From Pseudanabaena sp. Chao 1811 (GTDB taxonomy: Bacteria; Cyanobacteriota; Cyanobacteriia; Pseudanabaenales; Pseudanabaenaceae): a stretch of DNA of 64,000 nt. Positions 51,612-61,068 of the stretch are shown here, piece by piece. The notes below the pieces were generated by a model, which worked only from the letters and a program-made list of their open reading frames with translations, did no database searches and was not told where the DNA came from. The translations under genes and the position numbers were made by a program. The DNA is taken from NCBI RefSeq assembly GCF_027942295.1, contig NZ_CP101416.1:3458501-3522500 (forward strand), in the 5' to 3' direction. Position 1 is the first letter of the stretch; every line of letters starts with the position of its first letter.

Positions 51612-53342
51612 ATGGATTTGCAACCATTAGGCATTGTTGTTCAGGGTTCCTTAAGCGATGGCTTAGAAGTGAGGCTGAATGGTGAAATTTCAGTCGAAGA
51701 TATGCGCGTCGGTAAGTTTTTGGTGGTGCATGGTCGCCATACGCGCTTTTTCTGTATTCTCACCGATGTCACCCTTGGCACTGCTAGTCCGCGCATTCTC
51801 ATGAATCCGCCTGATCCTGAGAACACTTTCTTAACTGAGATTTTGGCAGGAACAGGAACCTTTGGCACAATCAATCTAACGCCAATGTTAATGTTTGTGC
51901 CGTCTAATCCTTTTGATCTGCTAACGCAAAGGGCAAGTAGCGATCGCGTTAAAAAGACAAAGCGCAAAAAATCACCAGTTTATGAATCTGTAGAAGAAAT
52001 CAGTGATTTTCAACTCCTGCCAGTAAAAACGATCCCCAGCCATTTCTCACAGGTATTTGATGCGACAGAGCGTGATTTTCGGATTGTGTTTGGTTGGGAA
52101 GATGATCCGCATAAGAGAAATTTTGCGATCGGGCAGCCGATTGATATGCCTGTACCGATTTGTCTTGACCTCGATCGCTTTGTAGAGCGCAGTAATGGCG
52201 TATTTGGGAAATCTGGCACTGGTAAATCATTTTTAACTCGGCTATTACTATCAGGGATCATTCGTAAGCAAGCCGCAGTGAATCTGATTTTTGATATGCA
52301 CTCGGAATATGGGTGGGAAGCGGCGACTGAAGGTAAAAGATTTAGTACGGTTAAAGGTTTACGACAGCTATTTCCCGCACAGGTACAAATTTATACCCTC
52401 GATCCTGACTCGACAAGGAGGCGCGGGGTGCGTGACGCTCAGGAACTTTACATTAGTTATGATCAAATTGATGTTGAAGATTTAATGCTGATTCGTGACG
52501 AGTTAAATCTGTCGGAAGCAAGTTTAGAAAACGCAATTATTCTAAGAAATGAGTTTGGTAAGACTTGGATTTCGCGATTGTTGGCTATGACTAATTCGGA
52601 AATTCAAGAATTTTGCGAACAGAAAATGGGGAGTAAGTCCTCAATCATGGCGTTACAGCGGAAACTCACACGCCTTGATGATCTTAAATATTTGCGTCAG
52701 ACTTGCCCCGAAAATTATATTAAGCGGATTCTTGATGCGATCGCTGCGGGTAAACATATCGTGATCGAGTTCGGCTCACAGTCCAATTTGCTCTCTTATA
52801 TGTTGGCGACAAATATTATTACACGGCGGATTCATCATTCCTATGTGCAGCAAGCTGAGCGATTTTTGCAGACTAAGAATATTAGCGATCGCCCCCAACA
52901 GTTAACCATCACCATTGAAGAAGCACATCGTTTTCTGGCTCCGAATACGGCTAGACAAACGATTTTCGGAACGATTGCCCGTGAGATGCGGAAATATTTT
53001 GTAACTTTGCTAATTGTCGATCAGCGTCCTTCAGGCATTGATAATGAGGTAATGTCACAGATTGGAACCAGAATTACGGCTTTGCTCAATGATGAGAAAG
53101 ATATTGATGCAATTTTTACGGGTGTAGCTGGTAGTGGTAATTTGCGAACAATTTTATCGAAACTAGATTCTAAGCAGCAAGCGTTAGTATTAGGTCATGC
53201 CGTACCAATGCCTGTTGTAGTCCAAACTCGCCCCTATGATGAGACTTTCTATCGCGAGATCGGAGAAGTCCCTTGGGAAGAAATTTCGACTCCAGAAGTT
53301 TTGCGAGTTGCCGAAGCAGCTAAAGCAGATTTAGGATTTTAA
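51612..53342 (+). CDS. HerA-type DUF87 ATPase
   Basis: A 576-residue HerA/FtsK-superfamily ATPase. The N-terminal beta-barrel (HAS-like; IVVQGSLSDGLEVRLNGEISVEDMRVGKFLVV) precedes the P-loop GVFGKSGTGKSFLTRLLL, Walker B-like VNLIFDMHSEYGWE, and a C-terminal block LTITIEEAHRFLAPNTARQT with the arginine-finger region MRKYFVTLLIVDQRPSGID. HerA ATPases translocate DNA with NurA in repair, but no nurA is adjacent; cyanobacterial stand-alone versions have no settled role. Confidence 0.88.
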   Translation: MDLQPLGIVVQGSLSDGLEVRLNGEISVEDMRVGKFLVVHGRHTRFFCILTDVTLGTASPRILMNPPDPENTFLTEILAGTGTFGTINLTPMLMFVPSNPFDLLTQRASSDRVKKTKRKKSPVYESVEEISDFQLLPVKTIPSHFSQVFDATERDFRIVFGWEDDPHKRNFAIGQPIDMPVPICLDLDRFVERSNGVFGKSGTGKSFLTRLLLSGIIRKQAAVNLIFDMHSEYGWEAATEGKRFSTVKGLRQLFPAQVQIYTLDPDSTRRRGVRDAQELYISYDQIDVEDLMLIRDELNLSEASLENAIILRNEFGKTWISRLLAMTNSEIQEFCEQKMGSKSSIMALQRKLTRLDDLKYLRQTCPENYIKRILDAIAAGKHIVIEFGSQSNLLSYMLATNIITRRIHHSYVQQAERFLQTKNISDRPQQLTITIEEAHRFLAPNTARQTIFGTIAREMRKYFVTLLIVDQRPSGIDNEVMSQIGTRITALLNDEKDIDAIFTGVAGSGNLRTILSKLDSKQQALVLGHAVPMPVVVQTRPYDETFYREIGEVPWEEISTPEVLRVAEAAKADLGF

Positions 53343-53344
53343 TC

Positions 53345-53379
53345 ACGAGAGATGTGGCGCTAAGCGCCACATCTCTCGT
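53345..53379. terminator. 16-bp perfect hairpin, TAA triloop
   Basis: ACGAGAGATGTGGCGC-TAA followed by the exact complement, 3 nt after the HerA-type stop. GC-NNN-GC apex. Confidence 0.75.
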
Positions 53380-53402
53380 CTAAGTAATCATGAGGTTAAA
53401 AG

Positions 53403-54002
53403 ATGACTAGTGTTGTGATAGAAAAATCTCAAGAACAAGCTAATCCCAATGCACAGGTAATTCCCAAACTGACTCTAGATGAGTTTTTGAGTTTGCCAGA
53501 AAATGATGAAAGTTATGAACTAGTTGATGGAGAGGCAATTAAGAAAGTGTCACCAAAGTTTTTTCATTCTTCTTTGACAACGGTATTTTGGGTTGATCTT
53601 TCAGCGTGGAGTGATGGAATTGGGAGCGTAAGAGTGGAATGGTCAGTAGTTTTGAAACGACGTGGTCAAGACTGGGTTCCTGTACCTGATTTACTTTATG
53701 TTTCTTATGATCGCCTTGCCTCAGATTGGCGTGAGGATGCGCCATGTCCAGTCTTGCCTGAGTTGGTGATCGAGATTGTCTCACCTGATCAGACATTTAA
53801 TCAATTAGCACAGAAAGCAACCGATTATTTAAGTGCAGGTGTGGATCGGGTGTGGGTAGTTTACCCACCCATGCGAAGTATTACCGTGTTTTTCGGCGAT
53901 CGCCCACCTGAGACTTATCGAGGCGATCGCCTATTAACGGATGAGTTGTTCCCTGATCTAGCAGTCACATCAGAACAGTTCTTTGTCAAAGCAGGTATTT
54001 AG
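53403..54002 (+). CDS. Uma2-family (DUF820) endonuclease-like protein
   Basis: A 199-residue PD-(D/E)XK-fold protein of the Uma2 family, greatly expanded in cyanobacteria. LTLDEFLSLPENDESYELVDGEAI, VPVPDLLYVSYDRL (catalytic D), LVIEIVSPDQTFNQLAQKATDYLSAGVDRVWVVYP (ExV and K region) are typical. The native function is unknown. Its stop overlaps the end of the convergent esterase gene by 4 nt. Confidence 0.92.
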   Translation: MTSVVIEKSQEQANPNAQVIPKLTLDEFLSLPENDESYELVDGEAIKKVSPKFFHSSLTTVFWVDLSAWSDGIGSVRVEWSVVLKRRGQDWVPVPDLLYVSYDRLASDWREDAPCPVLPELVIEIVSPDQTFNQLAQKATDYLSAGVDRVWVVYPPMRSITVFFGDRPPETYRGDRLLTDELFPDLAVTSEQFFVKAGI

Positions 54003-55192
54003 CGGGCGGTACTGGAATTACGATTAAGTCGAAATACTAGAAATTGAGTGAATTGGCGATCGCTAAAATTATCATCACTTACCAAAATCAGACTTTGTGA
54101 ACCATCGGCTAAACGGGGACCGATCGCCATTCCTTTTAAATTGTCTAATTTAATGCCAAGGATTGCTAAGTCTAGAACTAGTTTTTTGCGGATTGATCGC
54201 ACGTTGGGGCTAGAGCGAAAGCTTTTAATTGATGAGGTGTCATCAGCACTGCCCGTAGCAATTTGCCAGATTTTCGCACTCAGTCCTGCTGTGCCATTGG
54301 ATCGCTCAAGGGTGAGGAAATGTCCACCGCGATCGAGTGCGACCAGATCATTTACGCTGATTTGGGTAACAGGTAGAGTCATCGCTTCGACAGGATAACG
54401 ATGCTCTGCGACGATTAGCGGTGCAATATTGCCAACTAGATAATGCAAAAATCGACTTTCCGATGGTTGGCTTTCATCGGATTGAGTATCCTGAGCTAGA
54501 GCATTTTCGGTAATTGTAAAAACGCGATAGGGATCGCCGATTGAGTCACGAATTACTGTGAGGGATTCAAAGCCAAGATTATCTCTTACTCCCTGTGGCT
54601 CCGATTTAGAAATCTGATTTTGGTTGGAATTTGATTCCTTTTTTGGCTCGAACAAATAGCGCTGAGGAATTGGTAAACTGCGTAGCCATTTACCTGTCAA
54701 TAGATCGAACTCATCGATAAATGGCGGAATGTCTTTGCTAGTTACACCTTCACTGGAAATTAGTACCGTGCGATCGCCTGTTAAGGCAATTCCTTCGGGA
54801 TCAACTTCGCCCTTAGGATAGGTATTGCCTGTTTTATCTTTGAGGAAGTCCACACCGATTACTTCCACATCCTCGAGATTAGGATGCTCTGGTTCAGAAC
54901 TGAACTTCAACTTGAGAGCATAAAATCTCGCAGGCGCAAATTCACTGCGATCATCAGAAATTGCGTAGAAAGTATTTTCAAATCGATCATAAGTGAGTCC
55001 TGATAGCCCACCGACGGGCGTATTCTCAAACTCTTGTTTTGGTAATTTATACTCATTAATGAAGTCTAGCGATACCTTCAGAAAGGTGCGATCGCTTGCT
55101 GCTATAGCTGGTAAATGAGCAATGCTAAAGACTGTCAAAAATACGAAGCAGCAGCCAATTAATAACTTCCAAAACTTTTTCAATGAGAACAT
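53999..55192 (-). CDS. Phytase-like esterase-domain exported protein
   Basis: 397 residues from ATG 55192. Signal peptide (FWKLLIGCCFVFLTVFSIAHLPAIAA), then a phytase-like beta-propeller: PVGGLSGLTYDRFENTFYAISDDRSEFAPARFYAL, GEVDPEGIALTGDRTVLISSEG, GFESLTVIRDS and LKGMAIGPRLADGSQSLILVSDDNF. Predicted periplasmic; substrate unknown. A GTG at 55213 is in frame but would overlap the dus gene, whose stop is at 55197; the ATG leaves a 4-nt gap and the two are probably co-transcribed. Confidence 0.85.
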   Translation of the reverse strand: MFSLKKFWKLLIGCCFVFLTVFSIAHLPAIAASDRTFLKVSLDFINEYKLPKQEFENTPVGGLSGLTYDRFENTFYAISDDRSEFAPARFYALKLKFSSEPEHPNLEDVEVIGVDFLKDKTGNTYPKGEVDPEGIALTGDRTVLISSEGVTSKDIPPFIDEFDLLTGKWLRSLPIPQRYLFEPKKESNSNQNQISKSEPQGVRDNLGFESLTVIRDSIGDPYRVFTITENALAQDTQSDESQPSESRFLHYLVGNIAPLIVAEHRYPVEAMTLPVTQISVNDLVALDRGGHFLTLERSNGTAGLSAKIWQIATGSADDTSSIKSFRSSPNVRSIRKKLVLDLAILGIKLDNLKGMAIGPRLADGSQSLILVSDDNFSDRQFTQFLVFRLNRNSSTAR

Positions 55193-55196
55193 ATAC

Positions 55197-56243
55197 TTAT
55201 TCACAGGATTCACAACTAGGACGCGCTACTAGATTTTCGTATGGTTCGATCGCAAAGGGAAGTTCGGGATTTGTCAATAAATGGCGATCGCACAAATCAA
55301 AAAGCTCTTGCTTTGACTGTACTAAGCGCATTCCCGCTAAAAACTTGCCTTCGGGATCGATGCCAGTACCAATAAAGTTCAAGAACTTCTTCAAACTATT
55401 TACATGGGATTTCTCCCTGAGCGTATCTTGGCAAGTAATCGCAAATAGATGCTGTATATATTTATAGACATCAGCAAGGGTAACTACTTGAACAGGTTTA
55501 CCTGCAAAGCGATCGCGAATTTGTTGAAAGATCCAAGGATTGCGAATCGCCGATCGCCCGATCATCACTCCTGCCGCCCCTGTTTCTTGAATAACCTGTT
55601 CGGCTTTGAGGTAAGAAGTCACATTGCCATTGGCTAACACAGGACAATTAACAGTTTGTACGGCACGACGGATCAAGTCATAATGCACTTCGCCACGATA
55701 TAACTCCTTAACCGTGCGCCCATGCAAGCTCAGCATATCAATTTGATATTGATTGATTAATTGTAGAAGTGTTTCAAAATTATCGGTCGAGTCAAAGCCT
55801 ACGCGCATTTTCACCGTAAAGAGTCCCGAAATTTGCGATCGCAAAGCATCAAAAATCCGTTCAATGGTTTCAGGTTCGCGCAATAGTCCACCCCCAACAT
55901 TTTTGCGATAGACACGCGGCGCAGGACAGCCAAGGTTGAGATCGATTCCTGCGATCGGGTATTTGGTAAGTTGCTGAGCAATCCGCAACATATCAGGAAT
56001 GCTTTCGCCAATTAGCTGTGCAAATACGGGTCTACCCGTCGTATTACAGGTGATTGACTTGAGAATCTTTTTGTCGAGATTAGAGTTGGCATATACCCGA
56101 AAATATTCAGTCACGTAATAATCGGGACAGCCATATTCACTGAGCATTTGCATGAAGGCAAGATCGGTTACGTCCTGCATCGGGGCAAGGGCAGTCAGTG
56201 GTTGTCCAGATAAAATTGGAGATGGTAGAGGTCGGGAAGGCAC
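55197..56243 (-). CDS. dus: tRNA-dihydrouridine synthase
   Basis: FMN/NADPH enzyme reducing uridines in the D loop of tRNA. 348 residues: TALAPMQDVTDLAFMQML (FMN-binding start), YPIAGIDLNLGCPAPRVYRKNVGGGLLREP (catalytic Cys in NLGCPAP), TVKMRVGFDS, LSLHGRT, PVLANGNVTS and GVMIGRSAIRNPWIF. The subgroup (DusA/B/C) is not certain. It is relevant that bacterial tRNA-mimic Y RNAs are substrates of such enzymes. Confidence 0.95.
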   Translation of the reverse strand: MPSRPLPSPILSGQPLTALAPMQDVTDLAFMQMLSEYGCPDYYVTEYFRVYANSNLDKKILKSITCNTTGRPVFAQLIGESIPDMLRIAQQLTKYPIAGIDLNLGCPAPRVYRKNVGGGLLREPETIERIFDALRSQISGLFTVKMRVGFDSTDNFETLLQLINQYQIDMLSLHGRTVKELYRGEVHYDLIRRAVQTVNCPVLANGNVTSYLKAEQVIQETGAAGVMIGRSAIRNPWIFQQIRDRFAGKPVQVVTLADVYKYIQHLFAITCQDTLREKSHVNSLKKFLNFIGTGIDPEGKFLAGMRLVQSKQELFDLCDRHLLTNPELPFAIEPYENLVARPSCESCE

Positions 56244-56271
56244 AATTTTAGAAAGTGATTGTAATTTGAGA

Positions 56272-56754
56272 CTAATCGGGTAAAAAACTATCTAGCAAAA
56301 CTTCCTCAGAAGTATAGGGAGCTATATCTGGAAATACATCCAACCCTGTTTCCCTTGCAGCACTAATAATTGCCAGTTGATAGGCATCTTCAAAAACATC
56401 AGGAATTGCCGCTTTTAGACTAGGATTTTGCTTGAGGTGCTTTTGTAAACGTAATCTTTGTTCTTTAATAGTTAATTGCCAACTGCGCGATCGCTTACTA
56501 GGTTGAAATTGCCACTTCAAGAGGTGCATTAATAAAATTTCTAAACGGCTTTCTAACTCACGCCTTTCAGCACGCCCCATGTCTTCTATTTCTTCAGCTA
56601 AATGTTGAATATCAATTAATTGCAGTTGTCCTGTTCTGAGCAAATGAGATTGCTCCTGTGTCCAAGCATAAAAATCGCGATCGTAACTGTTGGACTGATT
56701 AGGATCTGTAGGATTTTCTCCAATGGTAGATAACTGCTTGATTGCGATCGCCAT
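56272..56754 (-). CDS. DUF29 family protein
   Basis: 160 residues with the DUF29 pattern YDRDFYAWTQEQSHLLRTGQLQLIDIQHLAEEIEDMG...LLMHLLKWQFQPSKRSRSW. A helical cytoplasmic family very numerous in cyanobacteria, function unknown. It lies upstream of dus on the same strand with 28 nt between. Confidence 0.92.
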   Translation of the reverse strand: MAIAIKQLSTIGENPTDPNQSNSYDRDFYAWTQEQSHLLRTGQLQLIDIQHLAEEIEDMGRAERRELESRLEILLMHLLKWQFQPSKRSRSWQLTIKEQRLRLQKHLKQNPSLKAAIPDVFEDAYQLAIISAARETGLDVFPDIAPYTSEEVLLDSFLPD

Positions 56755-56806
56755 AGGTCTACACTAGCTAAGTTATAAACAAATTAACATATTAGTCTTC
56801 AAGTCT

Positions 56807-57466
56807 ATGAGCGATCGCCCCACCCCCTATAACAGTAAAAAAGATCAGACAAGTGATTTCAGCCATTTGTCTGATTCTCCATATAGTTATGAACAGGGAT
56901 CGCTCTTTAGTGAAGGAATCCAGCGTAGTTCGCGAGTTTATGACAGTGGCGCTAGTTACGAAATGGGAAGCCAGTCATTGCAGGTGTGGAAACAGGCGAT
57001 CGCAAAGTATCAAGATTCCATCACCACAATGATCCCCGCAGTGCAAACTTCTCTATTTGACATCCCGTCTAGTCATTGCGATCCTGATGTAATTAACCCT
57101 TTCGGATTACCGATCCAACCTGCGGAATTCTATCGCTTACCTAGTGCCGATGCTGGCGATGCTTGTGTGTATTTTGTTATCGATTTAGTCGCACCAGCCC
57201 AATTACCCATGCTACTGTATATAGGAGAGACCTGTCGTTCTCATAAACGTTGGAAAGGGCTTCATGACTGTAAGAGATATCTCCTAAATTACCGAGAACT
57301 ACACAATACCCATAATCTAACAACCCAAATTGTGATGACATTCTGGTGGGATGCTCCGTCATCCACAGTTGCTCGACAACGACTAGAAAGAAATTTAATT
57401 GCCAAATGGCGCTCGCCATTTAACAAAGAAAACTGGAGCTTTTGGGGAACTCCTTTCGTAAACTAA
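56807..57466 (+). CDS. GIY-YIG-like domain protein
   Basis: 219 residues. The first 120 are low-complexity and Ser/Tyr-rich. The C-terminal part reads DACVYFVIDLVAPAQLPMLLYIGETCRSHKRWKGLHDCKRYLLNY, where VYF and LYIG sit in the place of the GIY and YIG strands, followed by an Arg-containing helix and a Glu (QRLERNLIAKWRSPFNKENW) at the metal-site position. This supports a GIY-YIG nuclease fold typical of small cyanobacterial proteins. Catalysis is not proven. Confidence 0.65.
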   Translation: MSDRPTPYNSKKDQTSDFSHLSDSPYSYEQGSLFSEGIQRSSRVYDSGASYEMGSQSLQVWKQAIAKYQDSITTMIPAVQTSLFDIPSSHCDPDVINPFGLPIQPAEFYRLPSADAGDACVYFVIDLVAPAQLPMLLYIGETCRSHKRWKGLHDCKRYLLNYRELHNTHNLTTQIVMTFWWDAPSSTVARQRLERNLIAKWRSPFNKENWSFWGTPFVN

Positions 57467-57508
57467 ATCGTCTGTAATACCAGCTACCTAACATTTCAAG
57501 CAAGACAT

Positions 57509-57715
57509 ATGGCTCCTCGTAATTTGAATTCTGATCAAGATATTAGTGAATTATGGTTTACCAAATTCTTTATCGGCAGCATGATCTCTATCGCTTTTTT
57601 GACAATCCTTCTATCGTTTTTGCCATCGCCATCAGGATTACGAAACCAACCACCGAATAAGGTCTCGACTATCCCCACGAATCTATTACAAGAGATGACT
57701 TTGCAAGTTAGTTAA
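57509..57715 (+). CDS. Small single-span membrane protein
   Basis: 68 residues with one hydrophobic helix (FFIGSMISIAFLTILLSFL) and a polar C-terminus. It lies 42 nt after the GIY-YIG-like gene on the same strand. Family not recognised; coding is plausible from context and composition. Confidence 0.55.
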   Translation: MAPRNLNSDQDISELWFTKFFIGSMISIAFLTILLSFLPSPSGLRNQPPNKVSTIPTNLLQEMTLQVS

Positions 57716-57832
57716 ACATCATTCTCAAATCTGGAATATATCTGGAATATATACTTATCGAGATTTGTCAAAGAAGTTATGATGCCCCGCGTAGAGAAGT
57801 GAAATACATCATAACTGCATTGATCATTCTGC

Positions 57833-59038
57833 TTAATGTCCTAGTACTTTGAGGAAAACTTCTTCAGTTTGGGCAGCAAGTCGATCCCATGCAAAGCGAT
57901 CTCTTAGCTCTGATTGGGCATTATTAACTAGAGTTTGGGCATATTCCTGATTACGCAAAATCTCAATTATTCCCTCTGCCAAAGAATTAGCATCATTAAC
58001 TTGGGTGACACAACCTGTGACCCGATGACGCACCACCTCCGACAAACCACCTGTATTGGAAACTACAAGGGGAATCTTTGCAGCAAAACTTTCTAAGGCA
58101 ACAATCCCAAAGGGTTCGTACAAGCTTGGGAAAACGGCACAATTGGCGATCGTTTGAAATTTCCAAAAGTCCGCATCTGCCATAAAACCTGTAAATAAAA
58201 CTTTATGGTAAATTCCTAAATCCCAAGCTTGACGTTGCAATAGGATGGAATACGCATCGCCAGTGCCAATAATCACAAGGCGGACTTGATCATTCATCGC
58301 CGCAATTACTTTAGGCATTGCATTAAGCAACACATAAATCCCTTTTTCAAAGGTAATCCGTCCAACATAGTAAATGATTGCTTCTTCGGGTTTAGCATAT
58401 TTCTCCCGAAGCGCGAGACGATCAAATTCTAGTTGATGGGCATCAATGATATTTTGCCAACGTTCAATACTCAATCCGTTGTAAACCACATCAGTTTTGA
58501 TCACAGGGCAATCTAGCGCTCTTTGTAGTTCACCACGCATATATTCCGAACAAACAATCACTCTCTTGGCTGCTTGCGTTAATCTAATTTCTCTCTGATG
58601 GATATACCTTTGCGTATCATTATGAATCCCATTACACCTTCCGTATTCCGTAGCATGAATGGTGGCAACGAGCGGAATCTGAAATTCTGTAGTTAGGGCG
58701 ATCGCAGTTTCTTCGACTAACCAATCATGGGCATGAATGATATCAATAGACTGCTGATCCAAAAATTTCCTAGCAGTTAAGAAATCTCTGGCAAATTTCA
58801 GCATATTGCAGTTCATTTGCACTACCCATTCAAAAAAATCATGATTTTTTTCAACAGGAACACGATGAACATGAATTCCATTGATAATTGCTTCTAATGG
58901 CTCATTTTCAACCGCAACGGTGATTAAATGTACTTCATGTCCGCGCTTAACAACTTCAGGATATAGCTCTGCTACATGACGAGAAATTCCTCCAATGATG
59001 CGCGGGGGGAATTCCCAAGCTAGAGCAAGAATACGCAT
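57833..59038 (-). CDS. Glycosyltransferase family 4
   Basis: 401-residue GT-B-fold enzyme. N-terminal acceptor domain (LALAWEFPPRIIGGISRHVAELYPEVVKRGHEVHLIT; HAHDWLVEETAIAL) and C-terminal nucleotide-sugar domain (YYVGRITFEKGIYVLLNAMPKV; VFPSLYEPFGIVALESFAAKIPLVVSNTGG with the E-x7-E motif). Resembles glycogen-synthase-like or cell-wall/exopolysaccharide GT4 enzymes. There is no polysaccharide cluster around it. Donor and acceptor unknown. Confidence 0.92.
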   Translation of the reverse strand: MRILALAWEFPPRIIGGISRHVAELYPEVVKRGHEVHLITVAVENEPLEAIINGIHVHRVPVEKNHDFFEWVVQMNCNMLKFARDFLTARKFLDQQSIDIIHAHDWLVEETAIALTTEFQIPLVATIHATEYGRCNGIHNDTQRYIHQREIRLTQAAKRVIVCSEYMRGELQRALDCPVIKTDVVYNGLSIERWQNIIDAHQLEFDRLALREKYAKPEEAIIYYVGRITFEKGIYVLLNAMPKVIAAMNDQVRLVIIGTGDAYSILLQRQAWDLGIYHKVLFTGFMADADFWKFQTIANCAVFPSLYEPFGIVALESFAAKIPLVVSNTGGLSEVVRHRVTGCVTQVNDANSLAEGIIEILRNQEYAQTLVNNAQSELRDRFAWDRLAAQTEEVFLKVLGH

Positions 59039-59289
59039 GATATTTTAAGTAATGTTTGATAGGAACTAAGTAGCTATGCTTAGTTAACTATAAAGCCAAA
59101 AGAGGTTGTACCAAACCTTGTAGTTGTTACTAAGTCTTTATATTTTTGCAATACAACAAAATCACGCAAGGTCGCATCTTGCCTAGTTCAGGACTTAATG
59201 ATTAAGAAACTACTCAAGATATGTTATTCTCCCTGCATAATTTGTGATACTTTACATGGCAATCGTGTGAATTGTGACAGGAGGCAGAT

Positions 59290-60486
59290 GTGTCAGACAA
59301 CAAAACTAAAGAGGTAATCGATCGCGTTTCTCAGCAAGTGGGGCAAACTTGGACAAAGGTACAGCCGCAGTTGCAAGCGTTATTACTGAAGCTGATTAAA
59401 AGTTTGCTGCCTGCTCTGCGTAACCTGCAAACGAAACTAACGCCATCGGATGCCACGACAGAAACAAGTCCAGCTAACGAGCTTTCTAGCAACCCAGCAA
59501 TCAACAATGCACTGAAGGCAGGAAAGACGCTCTCAGCTAAGGCGATCGCTACATTAATTGTAGCTTTGACAAAATTACAACAAAGCTTAGAAAGTCAAGA
59601 AGGTACGCTTGATACGACGGGTGAACCTGCCGCTTTGCTTAATGCCTCGACGGAAAGCTCAGAATTAGCCGCACAAGTTAAGCAAGAATTTGGCATTGCT
59701 TGGAAATTTGTCAAGGAGCAAGTCACACCCAAGGTTTTAGAGTTTTTACAGTTCTCCGTAGATAAGCTTGATCCGATCGCTACGAATATTTGGCAAAAGG
59801 TTTCGACTAAGGCAGCCGCAACCCCTTCTTTAGTGGAATCTTGGGAAAAGCTCCAAGAAAATGATGCTTGGAAAAAGACTGTAACTGCCACTGCCCCAAT
59901 TTGGAGATCAATTACTGGAGTTGCGACACAGGTTCCCCTTTCCGATGATGTGAAGCGAATTCTCGATAAGCGTGCAGGAACTATTGCCCTAGTGACGCTT
60001 TTCTCACTCTTGATCATTCTCAAACCTTCCCATGCCCATAGTCAAAATATCAAGACTGCCGCTAAATCTCCAGCACCCGTTAGCACTGTCGCCCAAAAGC
60101 AACCTAACGCTGTAAAGACAGCTCCTGCGGCAAAACCCGCACCTTCAGTAAATGATTTGGTAAAGCCAGAACGTGGTGATGCGCCATTAACATCTGAACA
60201 GATTGCGATCGCCAAAATCCAAGCCCAAGTTTCAGAAGTCGCCAACCAGTATGGAGAATCTCTATTGGGTTCCGTGCAGACCAACTTTAAGCGTGGGCGT
60301 TTGATTGTGGCGCTTAATGATGGTTGGTATCAATTAGATCCCCAAAAGCAAACACAATTGGTGACAGATCTCCAAAATAGAACGCGATCGCTCAATTTCA
60401 AGAAGTTATTGGTTGCCGATGCCCAAAATCATCTGATTGCTCGCAGTCCTGTCACTGGCAATGAAGTAATCATTTTGAGAAATTAA
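59290..60486 (+). CDS. Single-pass membrane protein of unknown function
   Basis: 398 residues starting GTG at 59290, chosen because AGGAGG lies 6-8 nt upstream. Long amphipathic N-terminal half (about 1-215, Ala/Lys/Gln/Leu-rich), one transmembrane helix (TIALVTLFSLLIIL, about 230-245), an Ala/Pro linker, and a C-terminal domain (TSEQIAIAKIQAQVSEVANQYGESLLGSVQTNFKRGRLIVALNDGWYQL) found in cyanobacterial proteins of unknown role. No catalytic motif. Confidence 0.7.
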   Translation: MSDNKTKEVIDRVSQQVGQTWTKVQPQLQALLLKLIKSLLPALRNLQTKLTPSDATTETSPANELSSNPAINNALKAGKTLSAKAIATLIVALTKLQQSLESQEGTLDTTGEPAALLNASTESSELAAQVKQEFGIAWKFVKEQVTPKVLEFLQFSVDKLDPIATNIWQKVSTKAAATPSLVESWEKLQENDAWKKTVTATAPIWRSITGVATQVPLSDDVKRILDKRAGTIALVTLFSLLIILKPSHAHSQNIKTAAKSPAPVSTVAQKQPNAVKTAPAAKPAPSVNDLVKPERGDAPLTSEQIAIAKIQAQVSEVANQYGESLLGSVQTNFKRGRLIVALNDGWYQLDPQKQTQLVTDLQNRTRSLNFKKLLVADAQNHLIARSPVTGNEVIILRN

Positions 60487-60530
60487 ATTAATCAAGTAGG
60501 TTGCATTGCGCCTTATTTGATTTTAAATTT

Positions 60531-60818
60531 ATGGCAGAAGTCAAAGATCAAAGACATCCTCAATACACCAAAGATCGGCAAATACTAAATGAATTATTAA
60601 CGCAAAATTCACCTAGTAATCGTGATTTTGCCGATCTTGCTCGTTTAATTATTCGTTACAAGGGCTTTGTAGGGGCGCGAGATATTCAGACCGATCTCCT
60701 CAAAGTTTTGCAAAACTGGCAGTTTACCGAAGAAGAGTTATTTGCTAAAACCAGAGCGATCCATGCGATCGGTAAGGTTTATATGGCTCAAGATGAAGGA
60801 CAGGATGATTGGGCTTAG
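60531..60818 (+). CDS. DUF3288 family protein
   Basis: 95 residues from ATG 60531 (MAEVKDQRHPQYTKDRQIL). The short helical sequence with ARLIIRYKGFVGARDIQTDL and LFAKTRAIHAIGKVY matches my memory of DUF3288, a cyanobacteria/plastid-lineage family without assigned function. The frame is open 30 nt further upstream. It is 45 nt after the membrane-protein gene, likely one operon. Confidence 0.8.
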   Translation: MAEVKDQRHPQYTKDRQILNELLTQNSPSNRDFADLARLIIRYKGFVGARDIQTDLLKVLQNWQFTEEELFAKTRAIHAIGKVYMAQDEGQDDWA

Positions 60819-60822
60819 TCTA

Positions 60823-60885
60823 CAAAAATAGAACCAAAAGCTGTGAGGCACGCTGCGCTTGCCTCACAGCTTTTGGTTCTATTTT
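60823..60885 (+). terminator. Long hairpin, TGC apex
   Basis: About 29 bp with one C-T mismatch: AAAAATAGAACCAAAAGCTG... to GC-TGC-GC and back, followed by more T. Ends the DUF3288 transcript. Confidence 0.8.
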
Positions 60886-61068
60886 TTAATTATGCCTAGC
60901 TACTTATGAAGTCCGAATCTGTGGAATCTACACAGCATCCGTCACAGGTTTTGAATTTAGGTTTTGATTAGGCGGATGTATTTAGTAACTATTATTTTCG
61001 CGATATAGCCAATTAGGGAAAACTATCTATAATGCACTAGTGGGGTATTTCATTTTTATAAACTGTCA

